Assembly: GCA_001637315.1 (NCBI GenBank)
Contig: LSZA01000011.1
Location: 1 to 59,265, forward strand
DNA length: 59,265 nt
Reading direction: 5' to 3'
Source: Phormidium willei BDU 130791
GTDB lineage: Bacteria > Cyanobacteriota > Cyanobacteriia > Cyanobacteriales > Geitlerinemataceae
The notes beneath the pieces are model-generated. The model was not told the origin of the DNA, did not search any database, and saw only the letters and a list, made by a program, of their open reading frames with translations. Position 1 is the first letter of the stretch. Each line of letters starts with the position of its first letter. Shown here piece after piece: positions 39,588-49,368 of this stretch. The position numbers and the translations under genes are program-made.

Positions 39588-41519
39588 CTACGACAAGCGA
39601 GCCTTAATCTGAGCGTGACGTTCGACTCCCTCAAAACTATAGCGGTTGTAATTATTCCGCTCAATCAACTCCTCCATATACCGAACCCGAGTTCGCGGAG
39701 CCGGGTGCGTCGAGAGATAGGGAATAACCGGACCGCCTCCCTGCTGTTCCCGCAGGGTTTGCATGAAGTTACGCAAGCCATCAGCCGCATAACCGGCACT
39801 GTGAATCACCCGAGTGCCAATAATGTCAGACTGGCGTTCATGTTTACGGCTGTAGTCCAAACTAACTAGGGTTCCCAACAAGTTACCGAAGGGAATTTCC
39901 CGAGCCAGGTTGGCCAGCAGGTTATTCGTAACCACCCGTTGGAAGCCGTGAGACAGAACCGCGTGACCGACTTCATGGCCGAGTAACCCCGCCAGTTCCG
40001 CTTCCGAGTTGGCGGCGAGAATGGCACCGGTGTTGACGAAGACTTTACCGCCGGGGAGCGCAAAGGCGTTGAGATTCTCGTCATCGACGACGAAAAACTC
40101 ATAGTCAAACTCATCTCGTCCCATATAACGGGCAACCTCTTGGCCTAACTCATCCACATAGCCGAGAATTTCTGGGTCATTCACCATCCGCAATTGACCT
40201 TGTAACTGTTCGGCGATTTGCTCCCCGAGGCGAGATTCCCCGGCCAGCATTAACTGAGCTAGGTTAATGGCCTGAAACACGGTGGAGGTGGTGCGTCCGG
40301 TTAAAACCCCCACGGCTAAGCCGCCTAGCCCTCGCAGGGCGATGTTTTCCCGGAGGCGACCCCGGAAACTGCTGAGATAATCTTCTGCCAGTTCTGTCAT
40401 CTCCCCGGCTTGAGGATGGTCGGGGTTAACAATGGCGAACTCCCGAGCCGTAATCGAGGCTTCGAGGCGTTGTCCGTCTTCTCGTAGGGTTTCGGCCAGT
40501 ATTCGGGCCAGTTCGTAGGAGCCGGGGAAACGGGTGGTGGCCTCTTCGAGGAAGGCGATCGCCTCGTCGGTGTCTCCCTCATCGAGATGGCGTTGAGCAA
40601 TCAGAGCGTAGGGCGGTGCAAAGCCGGGAGCTTCTTCAAACAGCAGATCTAACGAGGCTTCCACCTGAGACTCGCGATTTTCGGCTAGGCCTTCTTGAAC
40701 ATTATCCCAATAGACGCGACCGGCTGGGGAGAGTTGATCCTCGGTGATGGCGTCGGCGATTTCGAGGGTTCCCTCGGCGGGAAACTCGGGTTTGGCTTGA
40801 CGATAGAGCCGTTCCGCTTCCCGGAGATTGCCCTGGAGATAGTAGCGGTCCGCCTGAGCCATCAAGGCTTCTCGTTCGCTGAGGGAGACGGGCGCTGGGG
40901 TGGCTGGGGTGGCGTTGGGATCGGGTTTCTCCTGAGCGGTATTTCTGGCGGTTTCCGTGGCATACACGGCAACTTGATAGTCCCCTCGGCCGCGAGAATC
41001 AAAGGCGTTGGCGACAACGCGATAGGTTCCTGTGGCCGGCAGAGTCAGCACCAGTTCTGAGTTGGTATCTCCTGAGGTGCGATCGTCGTTTTCGGCTAAG
41101 GGTTGATCGTCGGGGCCGATGAGAATCAGATAGGTGTCAAAATCTGAACTGTCGAGTTGAATGCGAATCTCTTGTCCGGCCTCTCCTGAAAATTCATAGA
41201 GATTGTAGCGACTCCCATCTCGCAGCCGGGAACTGCGGTTGGTTAGACGGCCTTGTTCTTGGAGAATGGGCCGTTGGGCCAGTTGGCGATCGCCGCCTCC
41301 CTGCAATCCCTTCCAGGACTTGGTCTGTGTCACCTCTACCTCAGGATGGGTTTTGAGGCTAATGGACTTGTGAACGACAAGGTCGCGGCTGACATCTGAT
41401 TGAGCGGCAACAGCTCCCCGCAGCAAGAGGGGAATGTTGGGCAAAAATAGGTTTAAGCTTAGGAACAGGCTTGTCCCTAATAGGAAGCACAATAGGGTTC
41501 GTAAAGGTTTCATAATCAT
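39588..41519 (-). CDS. M48-family metalloprotease with PPC domain and TPR region
   Basis: This 643-residue protein has a signal peptide (LLCFLLGTSLFLSLNLFLP) and a beta-sandwich pre-peptidase (PPC) domain at about 85-190 with YEFSGEAGQEIRIQLDSSDF. A TPR-like helical region lies at 215-385 (YYLQGNLREAERLYRQA). The zinc-protease domain from about 440 holds HEVGHA at 515-520, with a downstream glutamate region (RKHERQSDIIGT) giving the third zinc ligand. It is of BepA/YcaL type, acting on misfolded outer-membrane or envelope proteins. The TPR placed before the protease, together with a PPC domain, is a cyanobacterial variant. Confidence 0.9.
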   Translation of the reverse strand: MIMKPLRTLLCFLLGTSLFLSLNLFLPNIPLLLRGAVAAQSDVSRDLVVHKSISLKTHPEVEVTQTKSWKGLQGGGDRQLAQRPILQEQGRLTNRSSRLRDGSRYNLYEFSGEAGQEIRIQLDSSDFDTYLILIGPDDQPLAENDDRTSGDTNSELVLTLPATGTYRVVANAFDSRGRGDYQVAVYATETARNTAQEKPDPNATPATPAPVSLSEREALMAQADRYYLQGNLREAERLYRQAKPEFPAEGTLEIADAITEDQLSPAGRVYWDNVQEGLAENRESQVEASLDLLFEEAPGFAPPYALIAQRHLDEGDTDEAIAFLEEATTRFPGSYELARILAETLREDGQRLEASITAREFAIVNPDHPQAGEMTELAEDYLSSFRGRLRENIALRGLGGLAVGVLTGRTTSTVFQAINLAQLMLAGESRLGEQIAEQLQGQLRMVNDPEILGYVDELGQEVARYMGRDEFDYEFFVVDDENLNAFALPGGKVFVNTGAILAANSEAELAGLLGHEVGHAVLSHGFQRVVTNNLLANLAREIPFGNLLGTLVSLDYSRKHERQSDIIGTRVIHSAGYAADGLRNFMQTLREQQGGGPVIPYLSTHPAPRTRVRYMEELIERNNYNRYSFEGVERHAQIKARLS

Positions 41520-41844
41520 TTTAGATGAGACAAGGGGCCGTGTGACGGTCGCGGATATCGGGCTGAGTCTCTCACGAGGGAGTTTAGGACGCCATAAGGG
41601 TATTGATGTGAAATGGGGCTTAACTGTTTCGCGATCGCAGCCAGTTTAGCAATTGGCGTCACGGCCACCTCTCGGCGATCGCGTCTTATTACACAAAATT
41701 AGATATTTGTCAAGAGATTCCTCAAAACGATTGCCTGTTATGCCCCTAAACTTCACAATAATTTACAATTTATCGCAACAGTTCTCTCAAATTCCTGAGG
41801 TTAATAAGAGTTTAATTTTAGCAAAAAGCGTCTTAAACGTCCCC

Positions 41845-41927
41845 TGTGGAAACTGTGGAAAAGTCAGATGAATCACCCTTCATTCTGCCATCCCGGAACC
41901 CGACAACTGTGGAAAAACGGTGGAAAC
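41845..41927. other. Cluster of four DnaA-box-like 9-mers beside an AT-rich stretch
   Basis: TGTGGAAAC (41845-41853) and TGTGGAAAA (41854-41862) are directly adjacent, and TGTGGAAAA (41908-41916) and GGTGGAAAC (41919-41927) follow. TGTGGAAAA is the complement of TTTTCCACA, the DnaA-box consensus I remember for Synechococcus. The preceding 41690-41840 is unusually A/T-rich (runs such as ATAATTTACAATTTATCGC), like an unwinding element. This occupies the 469-bp gap 41520-41988, which holds no gene. It may be a replication origin, a DnaA titration site, or chance. A dnaA or dnaN gene is not in the window. Confidence 0.45.
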
Positions 41928-41988
41928 ATCACCTCAACAAATCCCATCTTAGCCAACATCTCAAGAGGGAACGCAAGCGGCCACTCCT

Positions 41989-42528
41989 TCAAGCCAATTC
42001 CGACTGAGATGACGGTAAAAACGATGAGGGAGATTCGAGACGATGACCCAAAATCATCAAGTCTCGTTCAACCCCATCGAGTTGAGCAATCCGAGGTAGA
42101 TAGCCCCATTCCTGGAACTTGGCCTGTTCAAATAGACCTAAACTCGCTAAATTATGGGCAAAAACGAAGGCCAGGAGTGTTTTCAACTGTAACATCGGCC
42201 CATTGGCAACCGCCAACTCTAATAAAAACCGACCCAACCCCTGACCCTGATATTCCGGGTCAATGTAAATCGCCAGTTCTGCCGTCGCCGCATAGGCCGG
42301 ACGACCATAAAAGGGGCGAAAACTGAGCCAACCCACCACCCGTTCATCTCGTTCCGTCACCCAGAGGGGATAGCGTTCGGGAACATGACCGACAAACCAA
42401 GCGTAACGACTTTCAACCGACACCGGCGAGACATCAGCCGTCGCCATTCGTCCCGGAATGGCAGCATTATAAATGCCCACAATAGCAGGCAAATCATTCG
42501 CGCGAGCATGACGGACATTCATCGGCAA
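41989..42528 (-). CDS. GNAT N-acetyltransferase (phosphinothricin acetyltransferase-like)
   Basis: The 179-residue enzyme has the GNAT fold: an N-terminal strand-helix (VRHARANDLPAIVGIYNAAI), a central ELAIYIDPEYQGQGLGRFL with the acetyl-CoA pyrophosphate loop QGQGLG, and an AFVFAHNLASLGLFEQAKF finish. The N-terminus ARANDLPAIVGIYN resembles phosphinothricin/methionine sulfoximine acetyltransferases. The substrate is probably a small amine or amino-acid analogue. A 13-bp direct repeat (AAATTTCATCAGT, about 42531-42556) lies directly upstream. Confidence 0.85.
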   Translation of the reverse strand: MPMNVRHARANDLPAIVGIYNAAIPGRMATADVSPVSVESRYAWFVGHVPERYPLWVTERDERVVGWLSFRPFYGRPAYAATAELAIYIDPEYQGQGLGRFLLELAVANGPMLQLKTLLAFVFAHNLASLGLFEQAKFQEWGYLPRIAQLDGVERDLMILGHRLESPSSFLPSSQSELA

Positions 42529-42787
42529 ATTTCATCAGTAAATTTCATCAGTGAATGGCGTGACCCAATCTCGTACCACGGCAGACCCCCAATCCTTCAC
42601 CGCAAATCATCCCAAGGCCCTCAGACTTACTTAGACACTCAACAACAGGCGCCGACTCCAGGGGAGGTGATGGTCTTTGAGACAATCGTCTTCGCTCGAT
42701 TTGTGATCTTGTACACTAACCTTAAGACAGTAGAGCCTTAAAATGTAACAGGTCTGTCCTACCTTTTGCAACCTATCCTAACTAAAA

Positions 42788-42832
42788 TCCGGCAATAGTA
42801 AAACTATCTTAAAATTTTCCGAGATTGCCGGA
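42788..42832. promoter_or_regulatory. 9-bp inverted repeat upstream of the acyl-CoA synthetase/GNAT gene
   Basis: TCCGGCAAT (42788-42796) and ATTGCCGGA (42824-42832) are perfect complements with a 27-nt A/T-rich loop. They lie 200 bp before the ATG at 43033. GTACACTAA occurs twice in the same 504-bp gap (about 42713 and 42840), suggesting tandem promoters. Nothing else was identified in the gap. Confidence 0.4.
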
Positions 42833-43032
42833 GAGACCCGTACACTAAAGCCAAGGGAGGCTGAGGGATGAGTCCGTCTTAGACCTGGGAGAGCAAAACT
42901 GGGGCTTAATTCGCCAGACATCTTGATGCCAGGCAACTTTCAGAAACGACCTCAAGGTCTTTGCGTCCATCATTCGCAGCGCTTAATCAGCAGTAACTTG
43001 TCCAGAAAAACCAATTTAAATGGAGTAAACGT

Positions 43033-45801
43033 ATGATTACTAAAATCCCCTATAAAACCGATCCAGCCCATGATGTTCTGCGATCGCAAAGTGATTTACT
43101 ACAAGCGATCTTCTCACCTAACAATGTTGCCGTCATTGGTGCAACCGAAAAAGCCAACAGCGTTGGGCGAACCCTACTCTGGAACCTGGTTAGCCATCCC
43201 TTTGGCGGGACCGTCTTTCCCGTCAACCCGAAACGCAGTAGCGTCTTAGGCATTAAAGCCTATCCCGACGTAGCCTCAGTTCCGGCCCAAGTGGATTTAG
43301 CCGTCATCGCCACCCCCGCCCCAACGGTTCCCGAGGTGATTCGCCAATGTGTCGCCGCTGGAGTTCGCGGGGCGATTATTCTCTCGGCCGGCTTCAAAGA
43401 AGTGGGAGAAGCTGGGGTCGAACTCGAACGACAAATCCTAGACGCGGCCCGGGGCAAAATGCGGATTGTCGGACCCAACTGTTTAGGGGTGATGAGTCCC
43501 CTATCGGGGTTAAATGCCACCTTCGCCGGGTCCATGGCCCGCCCCGGAAGTGTGGGCTTTATTAGCCAAAGTGGCGCCCTGTGTACCTCCATTTTAGACT
43601 GGAGTTTTCAAGCCAATGTGGGCTTTAGTTCCTTCGTCTCCCTGGGGTCGATGTTGGATGTGGGTTGGGGAGATCTGATCTACTATCTCGGCGATGATCC
43701 CCGCACCGAGAGTATTGTCATCTATATGGAGTCCATTGGCGATGCCCGGTCTTTCCTATCAGCGGCCCGGGAAGTTGCCCTCAGTAAACCGATTATCGTC
43801 ATTAAAGCGGGACGGACTGAAGCCGCTGCCAAGGCCGCTGCCTCTCACACCGGGGCCTTAGCGGGCAGTGATGAGGTCTTAGATGCGGCCTTCCGACGCT
43901 CGGGGGTGTTACGAGTCTATCACTTGGCCCATCTGTTCTACATGGCGGAATTGCTGGCGAAACAACCGCGCCCGAAAGGGCCGCGTTTAACGATTTTGAC
44001 CAACGCCGGGGGTCCCGGTGTCCTGACGACGGATACTCTGATTACAGAGGGGGGTAAGTTGGCGGAATTGGCCCCGGAAACCCTCGAACGTCTCGATGAG
44101 ATTTTGCCGCCTCAATGGAGTCATGGCAATCCCATTGATATTTTGGGGGATGCGGACCCCGATCGCTATGCCAAAGCCTTACAAGTCGCCGTGCAAGATC
44201 CCAATAGTGACGGTTTGATTGTGGTGTTAACGCCTCAGGCCATGACCTCTCCGACGGAGACGGCGGAAAAACTCAAAGCTTGTCCGATGGAAGGCCGTCA
44301 TAAAAAGCCCATTTTTGCCAGTTGGATGGGTGGGGCGGATGTCGAAGCTGGGGCGCGGATTCTCAATCAGGCCCATATCCCGGCGTTTCCCTATCCCGAT
44401 ACGGCGGTGCGGATGTTTAACTATATGTGGCGCTACAGCCGTAACTTGCGAAGTTTGTATGAAACGCCGATGTTATTGGAGGATGAGGAAGGGGAATCCT
44501 CGGGCCACGATCGCCCCTCGGCTTGCGCTATTATCCAAACGGTACGAGAGGCAGGACGGACGCTATTAACGGAGTTTGAGTCGAAGCAACTTCTGGCCAG
44601 TTATGACATCCCCATTGTCGAGACTCGTATCGCCAAAACTCTCGAAGAAGCCATAGCCGCCGCCGCCGATCTCGGCTATCCGGTGGTGTTAAAACTTCTC
44701 TCGGAAACCATTACCCATAAAACTGATGTGGGCGGGGTCCAGCTCAACCTCAATGATGCCGAAGCCGTGGCGAAGGCCTATCAACGGATTCAAGATCGCG
44801 TCGGTGAACTCCATAGCCTTGATCACTTCCATGGGGTGACGGTTCAGCCGATGCTGAAACTCGATGGCTACGAGTTGATTATTGGTAGTAGTTTAGATCC
44901 CCAGTTTGGGCCGGTGTTACTGTTTGGAACCGGGGGACAGTTGGTGGAGGTATTCCGCGATCGCGCCCTGGGCCTACCGCCCCTCAACACCACTCTGGCC
45001 CGGCGTTTGATGGAAAACACCAAAATCTATACGGCCCTCAAGGGGATTCGTGGCCGCGATCCCATTGACTTGGCCGCCCTCGAACAACTCTTGGTCCGCT
45101 TTTCCTATCTGGTGGTGGAACAACCCTGGATTAAAGAGATTGAGGTCAATCCACTGCTGGCTAGCCCGGAACGGCTGATTTCCCTCGATGCACGGGTGGT
45201 TCTCCATCCGGCGGACACCGATGTGGCTGAGTTACCGAAACCGGCCATTCGCCCCTATCCCAGTCAATATGTGGGACGCTGGACGGTTCGCGATGGACGG
45301 GAGGTGACGATTCGCCCCATTCGCCCGGAAGATGAACCGATGGCGGTCAAGTTCCACGAAAGCCTCTCTGATGAAAGTGTCTATCTACGCTACGCCCACG
45401 CCTTTAAACTCAGTCGCCGGGTGACTCATGAACGTCTCTCGCGCCTCTGTTTTATTGATTATGACCAAGAAATGGCCCTGATTGCTGACTATCGCAATCC
45501 TGAAACCGGTCAGCATGAACTTGTCGGGGTGGCCCGCTTGAGTCTGATTCACGGAACCCGTGATGCGGAGTATTCGTTGTTAGTCAGCGATCGCTTCCAG
45601 CATCAAGGCTTAGGGACTGAAATGACGCGTCGTTCCATTGAAATTGCCCGGGCGGAAGGCTTTGATTTAGTCTTTGCCGAAATTCTCTCGGATAACCGCG
45701 CCATGCAACGGATTTCTGAACATCTTGGCTTTAAGATTGAACGGATTTTAGGGGAGTCCATGGTTCGCGCGGAAATGCGTTTAACGGATGGGGAGTCATG
45801 A
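43033..45801 (+). CDS. Acyl-CoA synthetase (NDP-forming)/GNAT fusion, Pat-like
   Basis: This 922-residue protein combines an N-terminal CoA-binding domain ([20 protein letters not shown]), a succinyl-CoA-ligase-like domain, an ATP-grasp domain (about 500-730) and a C-terminal GNAT acetyltransferase. The ligase-like domain has [20 protein letters not shown] followed by HTGALAG; the ATP-grasp domain has [19 protein letters not shown] and [18 protein letters not shown]. The GNAT domain (about 760-915) shows [20 protein letters not shown]. This is the layout of PatZ/Pka lysine acetyltransferases that switch acetyl-CoA synthetase off. The SHTG histidine in the synthetase half is kept, so an active ligase is possible. 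It overlaps a DUF167 gene by four bases. Confidence 0.92.
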   Translation: MITKIPYKTDPAHDVLRSQSDLLQAIFSPNNVAVIGATEKANSVGRTLLWNLVSHPFGGTVFPVNPKRSSVLGIKAYPDVASVPAQVDLAVIATPAPTVPEVIRQCVAAGVRGAIILSAGFKEVGEAGVELERQILDAARGKMRIVGPNCLGVMSPLSGLNATFAGSMARPGSVGFISQSGALCTSILDWSFQANVGFSSFVSLGSMLDVGWGDLIYYLGDDPRTESIVIYMESIGDARSFLSAAREVALSKPIIVIKAGRTEAAAKAAASHTGALAGSDEVLDAAFRRSGVLRVYHLAHLFYMAELLAKQPRPKGPRLTILTNAGGPGVLTTDTLITEGGKLAELAPETLERLDEILPPQWSHGNPIDILGDADPDRYAKALQVAVQDPNSDGLIVVLTPQAMTSPTETAEKLKACPMEGRHKKPIFASWMGGADVEAGARILNQAHIPAFPYPDTAVRMFNYMWRYSRNLRSLYETPMLLEDEEGESSGHDRPSACAIIQTVREAGRTLLTEFESKQLLASYDIPIVETRIAKTLEEAIAAAADLGYPVVLKLLSETITHKTDVGGVQLNLNDAEAVAKAYQRIQDRVGELHSLDHFHGVTVQPMLKLDGYELIIGSSLDPQFGPVLLFGTGGQLVEVFRDRALGLPPLNTTLARRLMENTKIYTALKGIRGRDPIDLAALEQLLVRFSYLVVEQPWIKEIEVNPLLASPERLISLDARVVLHPADTDVAELPKPAIRPYPSQYVGRWTVRDGREVTIRPIRPEDEPMAVKFHESLSDESVYLRYAHAFKLSRRVTHERLSRLCFIDYDQEMALIADYRNPETGQHELVGVARLSLIHGTRDAEYSLLVSDRFQHQGLGTEMTRRSIEIARAEGFDLVFAEILSDNRAMQRISEHLGFKIERILGESMVRAEMRLTDGES

Positions 45802-46025
45802 TGTTTAACGTCAAGGTCAAACCCAATTCCAAGCAACAGGCGATTATCCTCGAAGATGATGGCAGTCTCACGGTTCGGCTGCAATCTCCCCCGGTCGAGG
45901 GTAAGGCCAATAAGGAGTTAATCCAGGTCTTAGCCGACCGCTTTGGGGTGCGTCAGTCTCAAATCTCGATTCGGTCTGGGGAACGATCTCGGACGAAGCG
46001 CGTTGAGGTGGATGAGACCTCCTAG
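45798..46025 (+). CDS. DUF167/YggU family protein
   Basis: This 75-residue protein has the family core [20 protein letters not shown] and [20 protein letters not shown] with the conserved PxxGKAN turn. It is small, soluble and of unknown function throughout bacteria and eukaryotes. Its ATG overlaps the stop of the synthetase/GNAT gene (ATGA), a translational coupling that may reflect a shared process. Confidence 0.9.
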   Translation: MMFNVKVKPNSKQQAIILEDDGSLTVRLQSPPVEGKANKELIQVLADRFGVRQSQISIRSGERSRTKRVEVDETS

Positions 46026-46144
46026 GTTGGGTTAGTTTGGCTTACCATAGGGCATAGGGTCAGTCTTGGATTAACAGGCTGGGTCTATGCCCGATTGGGT
46101 TTGGTTTTTGTTTGGTTTTTGTTTGGTTTTGATGAGGACTCCCC

Positions 46145-46711
46145 ATGGTCACACCGACACAAGTTTGGACGATTCGTGATCTCGATGCGATGCCCGATGA
46201 TGGGGGGTGGACTCGGCATGAAATTCTTGATGGAGACCTGTTTGTGACTCGCGCCCCTCATTTTCGTCATCAGAACGTTAGTGGTAATCTCCAGTTTGAA
46301 CTCGAGGCCTGGTCTCGGAAAACTAGACTCGGTCGGCCAATCGCCACTCCAGGGTTGATTTTCAGTCCTCGGGATGCGGTGATTCCCGATTTGATCTGGA
46401 TCAGTCAATCTCGGTTAGAGACTGGGGTGGATGCGTCGGGACATTTTACGGTAGCCCCGGAGTTGGTGATCGAGATTCTCTCTCAAGGGGAAATCAATGA
46501 ACAACGCGATCGCGAGGTCAAGTTAAAACTCTATTCTCTGTATGGGGTTCAGGAGTATTGGCTGGTGAATTGGTGGCTGAAAACCCTAGAGGTCTATCGT
46601 CGTCAGGATGCCCAACTTCAGCGGGTTCAGACCTTGCTAGAGGGCGATCGCCTAACCTCCCCCTTATTTCCTGAGTTTGAGGTGGAAATCGCCTCGATTT
46701 TCCCCTCTTAA
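46145..46711 (+). CDS. Uma2-family endonuclease-like protein
   Basis: The protein has 188 residues with the Uma2 (DUF820) layout: a start ending in ILDGDLFVTRAP, VIPDLIWISQSRLE, APELVIEILSQGEINEQRD, KLKLYSLYGVQEYWLVN. It is a PD-(D/E)xK nuclease-like fold with the D and E-x-L positions kept (ELVIEIL). Uma2 proteins are present in dozens of copies in filamentous cyanobacteria; roles are unknown. This copy is separated from the next by 55 bp. Confidence 0.9.
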   Translation: MVTPTQVWTIRDLDAMPDDGGWTRHEILDGDLFVTRAPHFRHQNVSGNLQFELEAWSRKTRLGRPIATPGLIFSPRDAVIPDLIWISQSRLETGVDASGHFTVAPELVIEILSQGEINEQRDREVKLKLYSLYGVQEYWLVNWWLKTLEVYRRQDAQLQRVQTLLEGDRLTSPLFPEFEVEIASIFPS

Positions 46712-46766
46712 ATGTCAGTTTAGTTAATCCCTAAACAGAATTGTACCTCAACAGGACAACATAACT

Positions 46767-47342
46767 ATGGTAATAACGTCAACGCAAACCTACACCGCTG
46801 CTGACTATCTGGAATTAGAAGAAACAGCATCAGTTCGCCATGAATATCGCAATGGAGAAATTTTTGAAATGACTGGGGGAACGCCAAATCATAATGAACT
46901 AATCCGCGCCTTGACGGTCTTGCTAAGTCTGGCGCTGGCGGGAAAGTCCTATCGGTTATTTCTTGCAGATCAGCGTCTTTGGGTTCCTCAAGCGAACCTT
47001 TATACTTATCCTGATATTATGGTTCTTCCAACTCCTATCGAACTTCAAGAGGGTCGAAAAGATACAGTTATAAACCCAGTCTTTATTGCTGAGGTTCTAT
47101 CCGATTCAACCCGCAACTATGACCGCAGTGAGAAATTTGCGGCGTATCGAACCATTCCTGGTTTTAACGAGTATCTGCTTGTTGACCAATCGAAACTATC
47201 CGTTGAACACCACCTCAAACAAAACTCTAATCAGTGGTTAATGACAGAATATCAAGACCCTGAACAGAATGTTATTTTAGAATCTTTAGGCGTTGATTTA
47301 AAGTTAAAAGATTTGTATCAAAACCTTGACGTTTCCTCATAA
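46767..47342 (+). CDS. Uma2-family endonuclease-like protein
   Basis: The 191-residue protein has the Uma2 motifs ETASVRHEYRNGEIFEMTGG, YPDIMVLPTPIELQEGRKD, NPVFIAEVLSDSTRNYDRSEK and IPGFNEYLLVDQS. It is of the subgroup with the RHEYRNGEI motif, like the copy at 50394-50969 and unlike its direct neighbour. The A/T content is higher than in flanking genes. Its last 25 bases overlap the 3' end of the convergent cruP gene. Confidence 0.9.
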   Translation: MVITSTQTYTAADYLELEETASVRHEYRNGEIFEMTGGTPNHNELIRALTVLLSLALAGKSYRLFLADQRLWVPQANLYTYPDIMVLPTPIELQEGRKDTVINPVFIAEVLSDSTRNYDRSEKFAAYRTIPGFNEYLLVDQSKLSVEHHLKQNSNQWLMTEYQDPEQNVILESLGVDLKLKDLYQNLDVSS

Positions 47343-48886
47343 TCATTCCCCGATCCGTAATACCAAGCATCAGCCCAACGCCGGAGTTGATAGCGTTGCT
47401 GGGGATTGTCAGACTCACGACTCCATTGCGCGATCGCCCGCCCCAGGGGATTCAGGGCTTGATAGCCGCCTAAAGCGAGATAGTGACGTAGCCAATTGAG
47501 TAACGGGGGAATCCCCACTTGAGGAACCACGTTCGCCACCGTGAGAGGACTAGAAATCGAGGTCCGAAATAGGGCTTGGGATAAACTGCCAAATTGGACG
47601 ACATCTTGCAAAAAGGGGCGTAATACCTCATCTCCGGCGGCGTTCATGGCTTGAAAGACGGCGGCTAATAACCCATTGATGGCTTGGTCATCTCTGACGG
47701 TTTCTGTTGCGCCAACGGTCATGGTTTGTTGAAATAGCCAGGTGACCGAGAGATTGGGTTGATAGGGTTGTAGGAGGTCTAGGGATGGGCGATCGAGACA
47801 ATCGGCGGTTAGGGCTTCGCTAATTCCCGCTGTTAGCCGCTTCAGGTGACGCACCATAGCCCCAAAACCGCCGAAACTGAGGGGGGATTGACTTCCGCTA
47901 CTGTCGCCAATGGGGAGAAGCCGGGGAAAGGGCGATCGCACGGGGGAGTTGCGATAACTGGGAAACATCCCAAATAAGGCCCGTTTGATGTCGAGTTGAT
48001 CGAGTTGACATTGTTGATACTCGGGGAGAAGTCGCAGATATTCGTCAAAGAAAAACTCTAAGCTAAAGCGATCGGGGTGGGTATCGAGATAGGTAAAGAG
48101 ATAGGTGGTGCGTCCATCTCGGGCGGGGAAGGCTTCCCAGAAATACTGACATTGGTTGAGAATGGGGGTGAAGGAGACAAATAAATCTCCTGTCTCATTT
48201 TTAGGATAGCCTTGGGCGCAGGTTCCCACCACCAGACAGACGCTATCGGGCCGTTGCTGACCGCGAATCTGTCGGATAATGGGGGAAAAATGGCCCATTG
48301 CATCGAGAAGTAGGCGAGTGGTGAGAACTTGGCCATCTGTGGTCACTCGCACCCCGTCGGGATGGATTTGCGCCTGCTGAAAGCTGGTGTGTTCGAGGAG
48401 GGTTCCCCCAGCGGCGAGAAATTTCTGTTTGAGGGTGTCGAGGAGATAGACGGGATCAACGCCAAGGTTGAGGATGTCGCGGACCCAGATTTCGGGACTT
48501 CCGGGAAAGGCGACTCGGGCTGGGTTATACTCGCTGGCGATCGCCGTCTGCAATTCCTCGGGGGTCAACAACTCCAACTCGACAAAGGTTTGTAGTTCAC
48601 TACGGGAGATGTTCCATTCTTGGTCTCGACCTTTGAGGACTCCCCGTTCTAAAATGGCCACGCGCCATCCCTGTTGCGCTAAACTCGCCCCCAGGAGGAT
48701 TCCCAGGGTTGCGCCACAGATGACCACATCCCACTCGCACTCTCCGAGGGGTTGCGGGGATTCCTCGACGACGTGAGGACAGGGGGGAGGGGTTTGGCGT
48801 AGTTGACTCCAGCGGCGATCGGCATTTTGTAAGCCTCGCCAGGGATGACCGGGAATTTGAGTGAGAAGGTCTTGGCTTTTGGACAT
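47318..48886 (-). CDS. cruP: Lycopene cyclase-related flavoprotein CruP
   Basis: From ATG 48886 (MSKSQDLLTQIPGHPWRGL) the 522-residue protein has an FAD motif DVVICGATLGILLGASLA with WRVAILERG, then the CruP signatures REQEWNISR-like (RDQEWNISRSELQTFVE), EYNPARVAF, LNLGVDPVYLLDTLKQKF and LPIGDSSGSQSPLSFGGFG. CruP is a paralogue of the CruA lycopene cyclase; in cyanobacteria and plants it is linked to low-epoxide carotenoid content and stress rather than bulk cyclisation. Longer starts (48949, 49081) would run into a proline-rich leader and the next gene, so I prefer 48886. Confidence 0.88.
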   Translation of the reverse strand: MSKSQDLLTQIPGHPWRGLQNADRRWSQLRQTPPPCPHVVEESPQPLGECEWDVVICGATLGILLGASLAQQGWRVAILERGVLKGRDQEWNISRSELQTFVELELLTPEELQTAIASEYNPARVAFPGSPEIWVRDILNLGVDPVYLLDTLKQKFLAAGGTLLEHTSFQQAQIHPDGVRVTTDGQVLTTRLLLDAMGHFSPIIRQIRGQQRPDSVCLVVGTCAQGYPKNETGDLFVSFTPILNQCQYFWEAFPARDGRTTYLFTYLDTHPDRFSLEFFFDEYLRLLPEYQQCQLDQLDIKRALFGMFPSYRNSPVRSPFPRLLPIGDSSGSQSPLSFGGFGAMVRHLKRLTAGISEALTADCLDRPSLDLLQPYQPNLSVTWLFQQTMTVGATETVRDDQAINGLLAAVFQAMNAAGDEVLRPFLQDVVQFGSLSQALFRTSISSPLTVANVVPQVGIPPLLNWLRHYLALGGYQALNPLGRAIAQWSRESDNPQQRYQLRRWADAWYYGSGNDYEETSRF

Positions 48887-48989
48887 GGGGGAGGAGGAGG
48901 GGATGCGAGTGAGGGTTCCTCCTAGCTTAGAGGGATTATCTGAAGACATCAATGAGGGACTGAATATCAACGGAGGCCCCTGATCGGCG

Positions 48990-49289
48990 TCATTGGGATG
49001 ATGCGGCGACGGCGATTTCCTTGGTTTCTTCTTGGGAGTCTCCGCGAGGTTTGAAGTAATGGTATAGGTTGGCGATCGCAAATGGGGAGGCTTCGTTAAG
49101 GTATTGAGGGATTAGAGTTCGATGGCCTTCTTGTTGGGCGCGACCCGAAATATAGTTAATACAATTAACCCGTAACTTGGGTTGCAGGGTCAGCCGAATC
49201 TGGTCACAGAGGGCTAAGGGATGAGATTTTTGCTTAAAGTCTTCATATTGGGCGATCGCCAAACGTGCAGCGCAGTTCAGAAAAAGCAT
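48990..49289 (-). CDS. Hypothetical protein, probably 5'-replaced
   Basis: The real-looking part starts at the HIP1 octamer (about 49258) as AIAQYEDFKQKSHPLALCDQ and continues through PKLRVNCINYISGRAQQEGH and LIPQYLNEASPFAIANLYHY. The ten residues before it (MLFLNCAARL) lie in another frame of a Uma2 remnant, so the original 5' end has been lost or replaced by a rearrangement at the octamer. I do not recognise the family. It may still be expressed from the borrowed start. Confidence 0.45.
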   Translation of the reverse strand: MLFLNCAARLAIAQYEDFKQKSHPLALCDQIRLTLQPKLRVNCINYISGRAQQEGHRTLIPQYLNEASPFAIANLYHYFKPRGDSQEETKEIAVAASSQ

Positions 49290-49368
49290 AGGCGAGTTTA
49301 GCGTCCTCAGCCACGGCGTTAATTGCTTGCAGGAGCTTCGTCTGAAGCCTTTGCACCTTAGCCGTCAC
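49243..49368 (-). pseudogene. Chimeric Uma2 remnant (41 codons)
   Basis: GTG at 49368 opens a frame reading VTAKVQ, then RLQTKLLQAINAVAEDAK and LAYAFSELRCTFGDR, and stops at 49243. The first codons match the start of the Uma2 gene at 50394-50969 (MTANLQ); the rest matches an internal part of the Uma2 gene at 49825-50397, with bases 49252-49349 about 90% or more identical to 50173-50270. The homology ends exactly in GCGATCGC. It also keeps the GTGA overlap with its upstream neighbour, copying the organisation at 50966-50969. Confidence 0.75.

Noticed and set aside
43050-43253. Small antisense frame within the acyl-CoA synthetase gene
   Set aside because: No independent coding signal; shadow of the long conserved frame.
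47318-49081. CruP starting at 49081
   Set aside because: The leader would be Pro/Lys-rich and overlap the neighbouring reading frame; the CruP core starts naturally at 48886.
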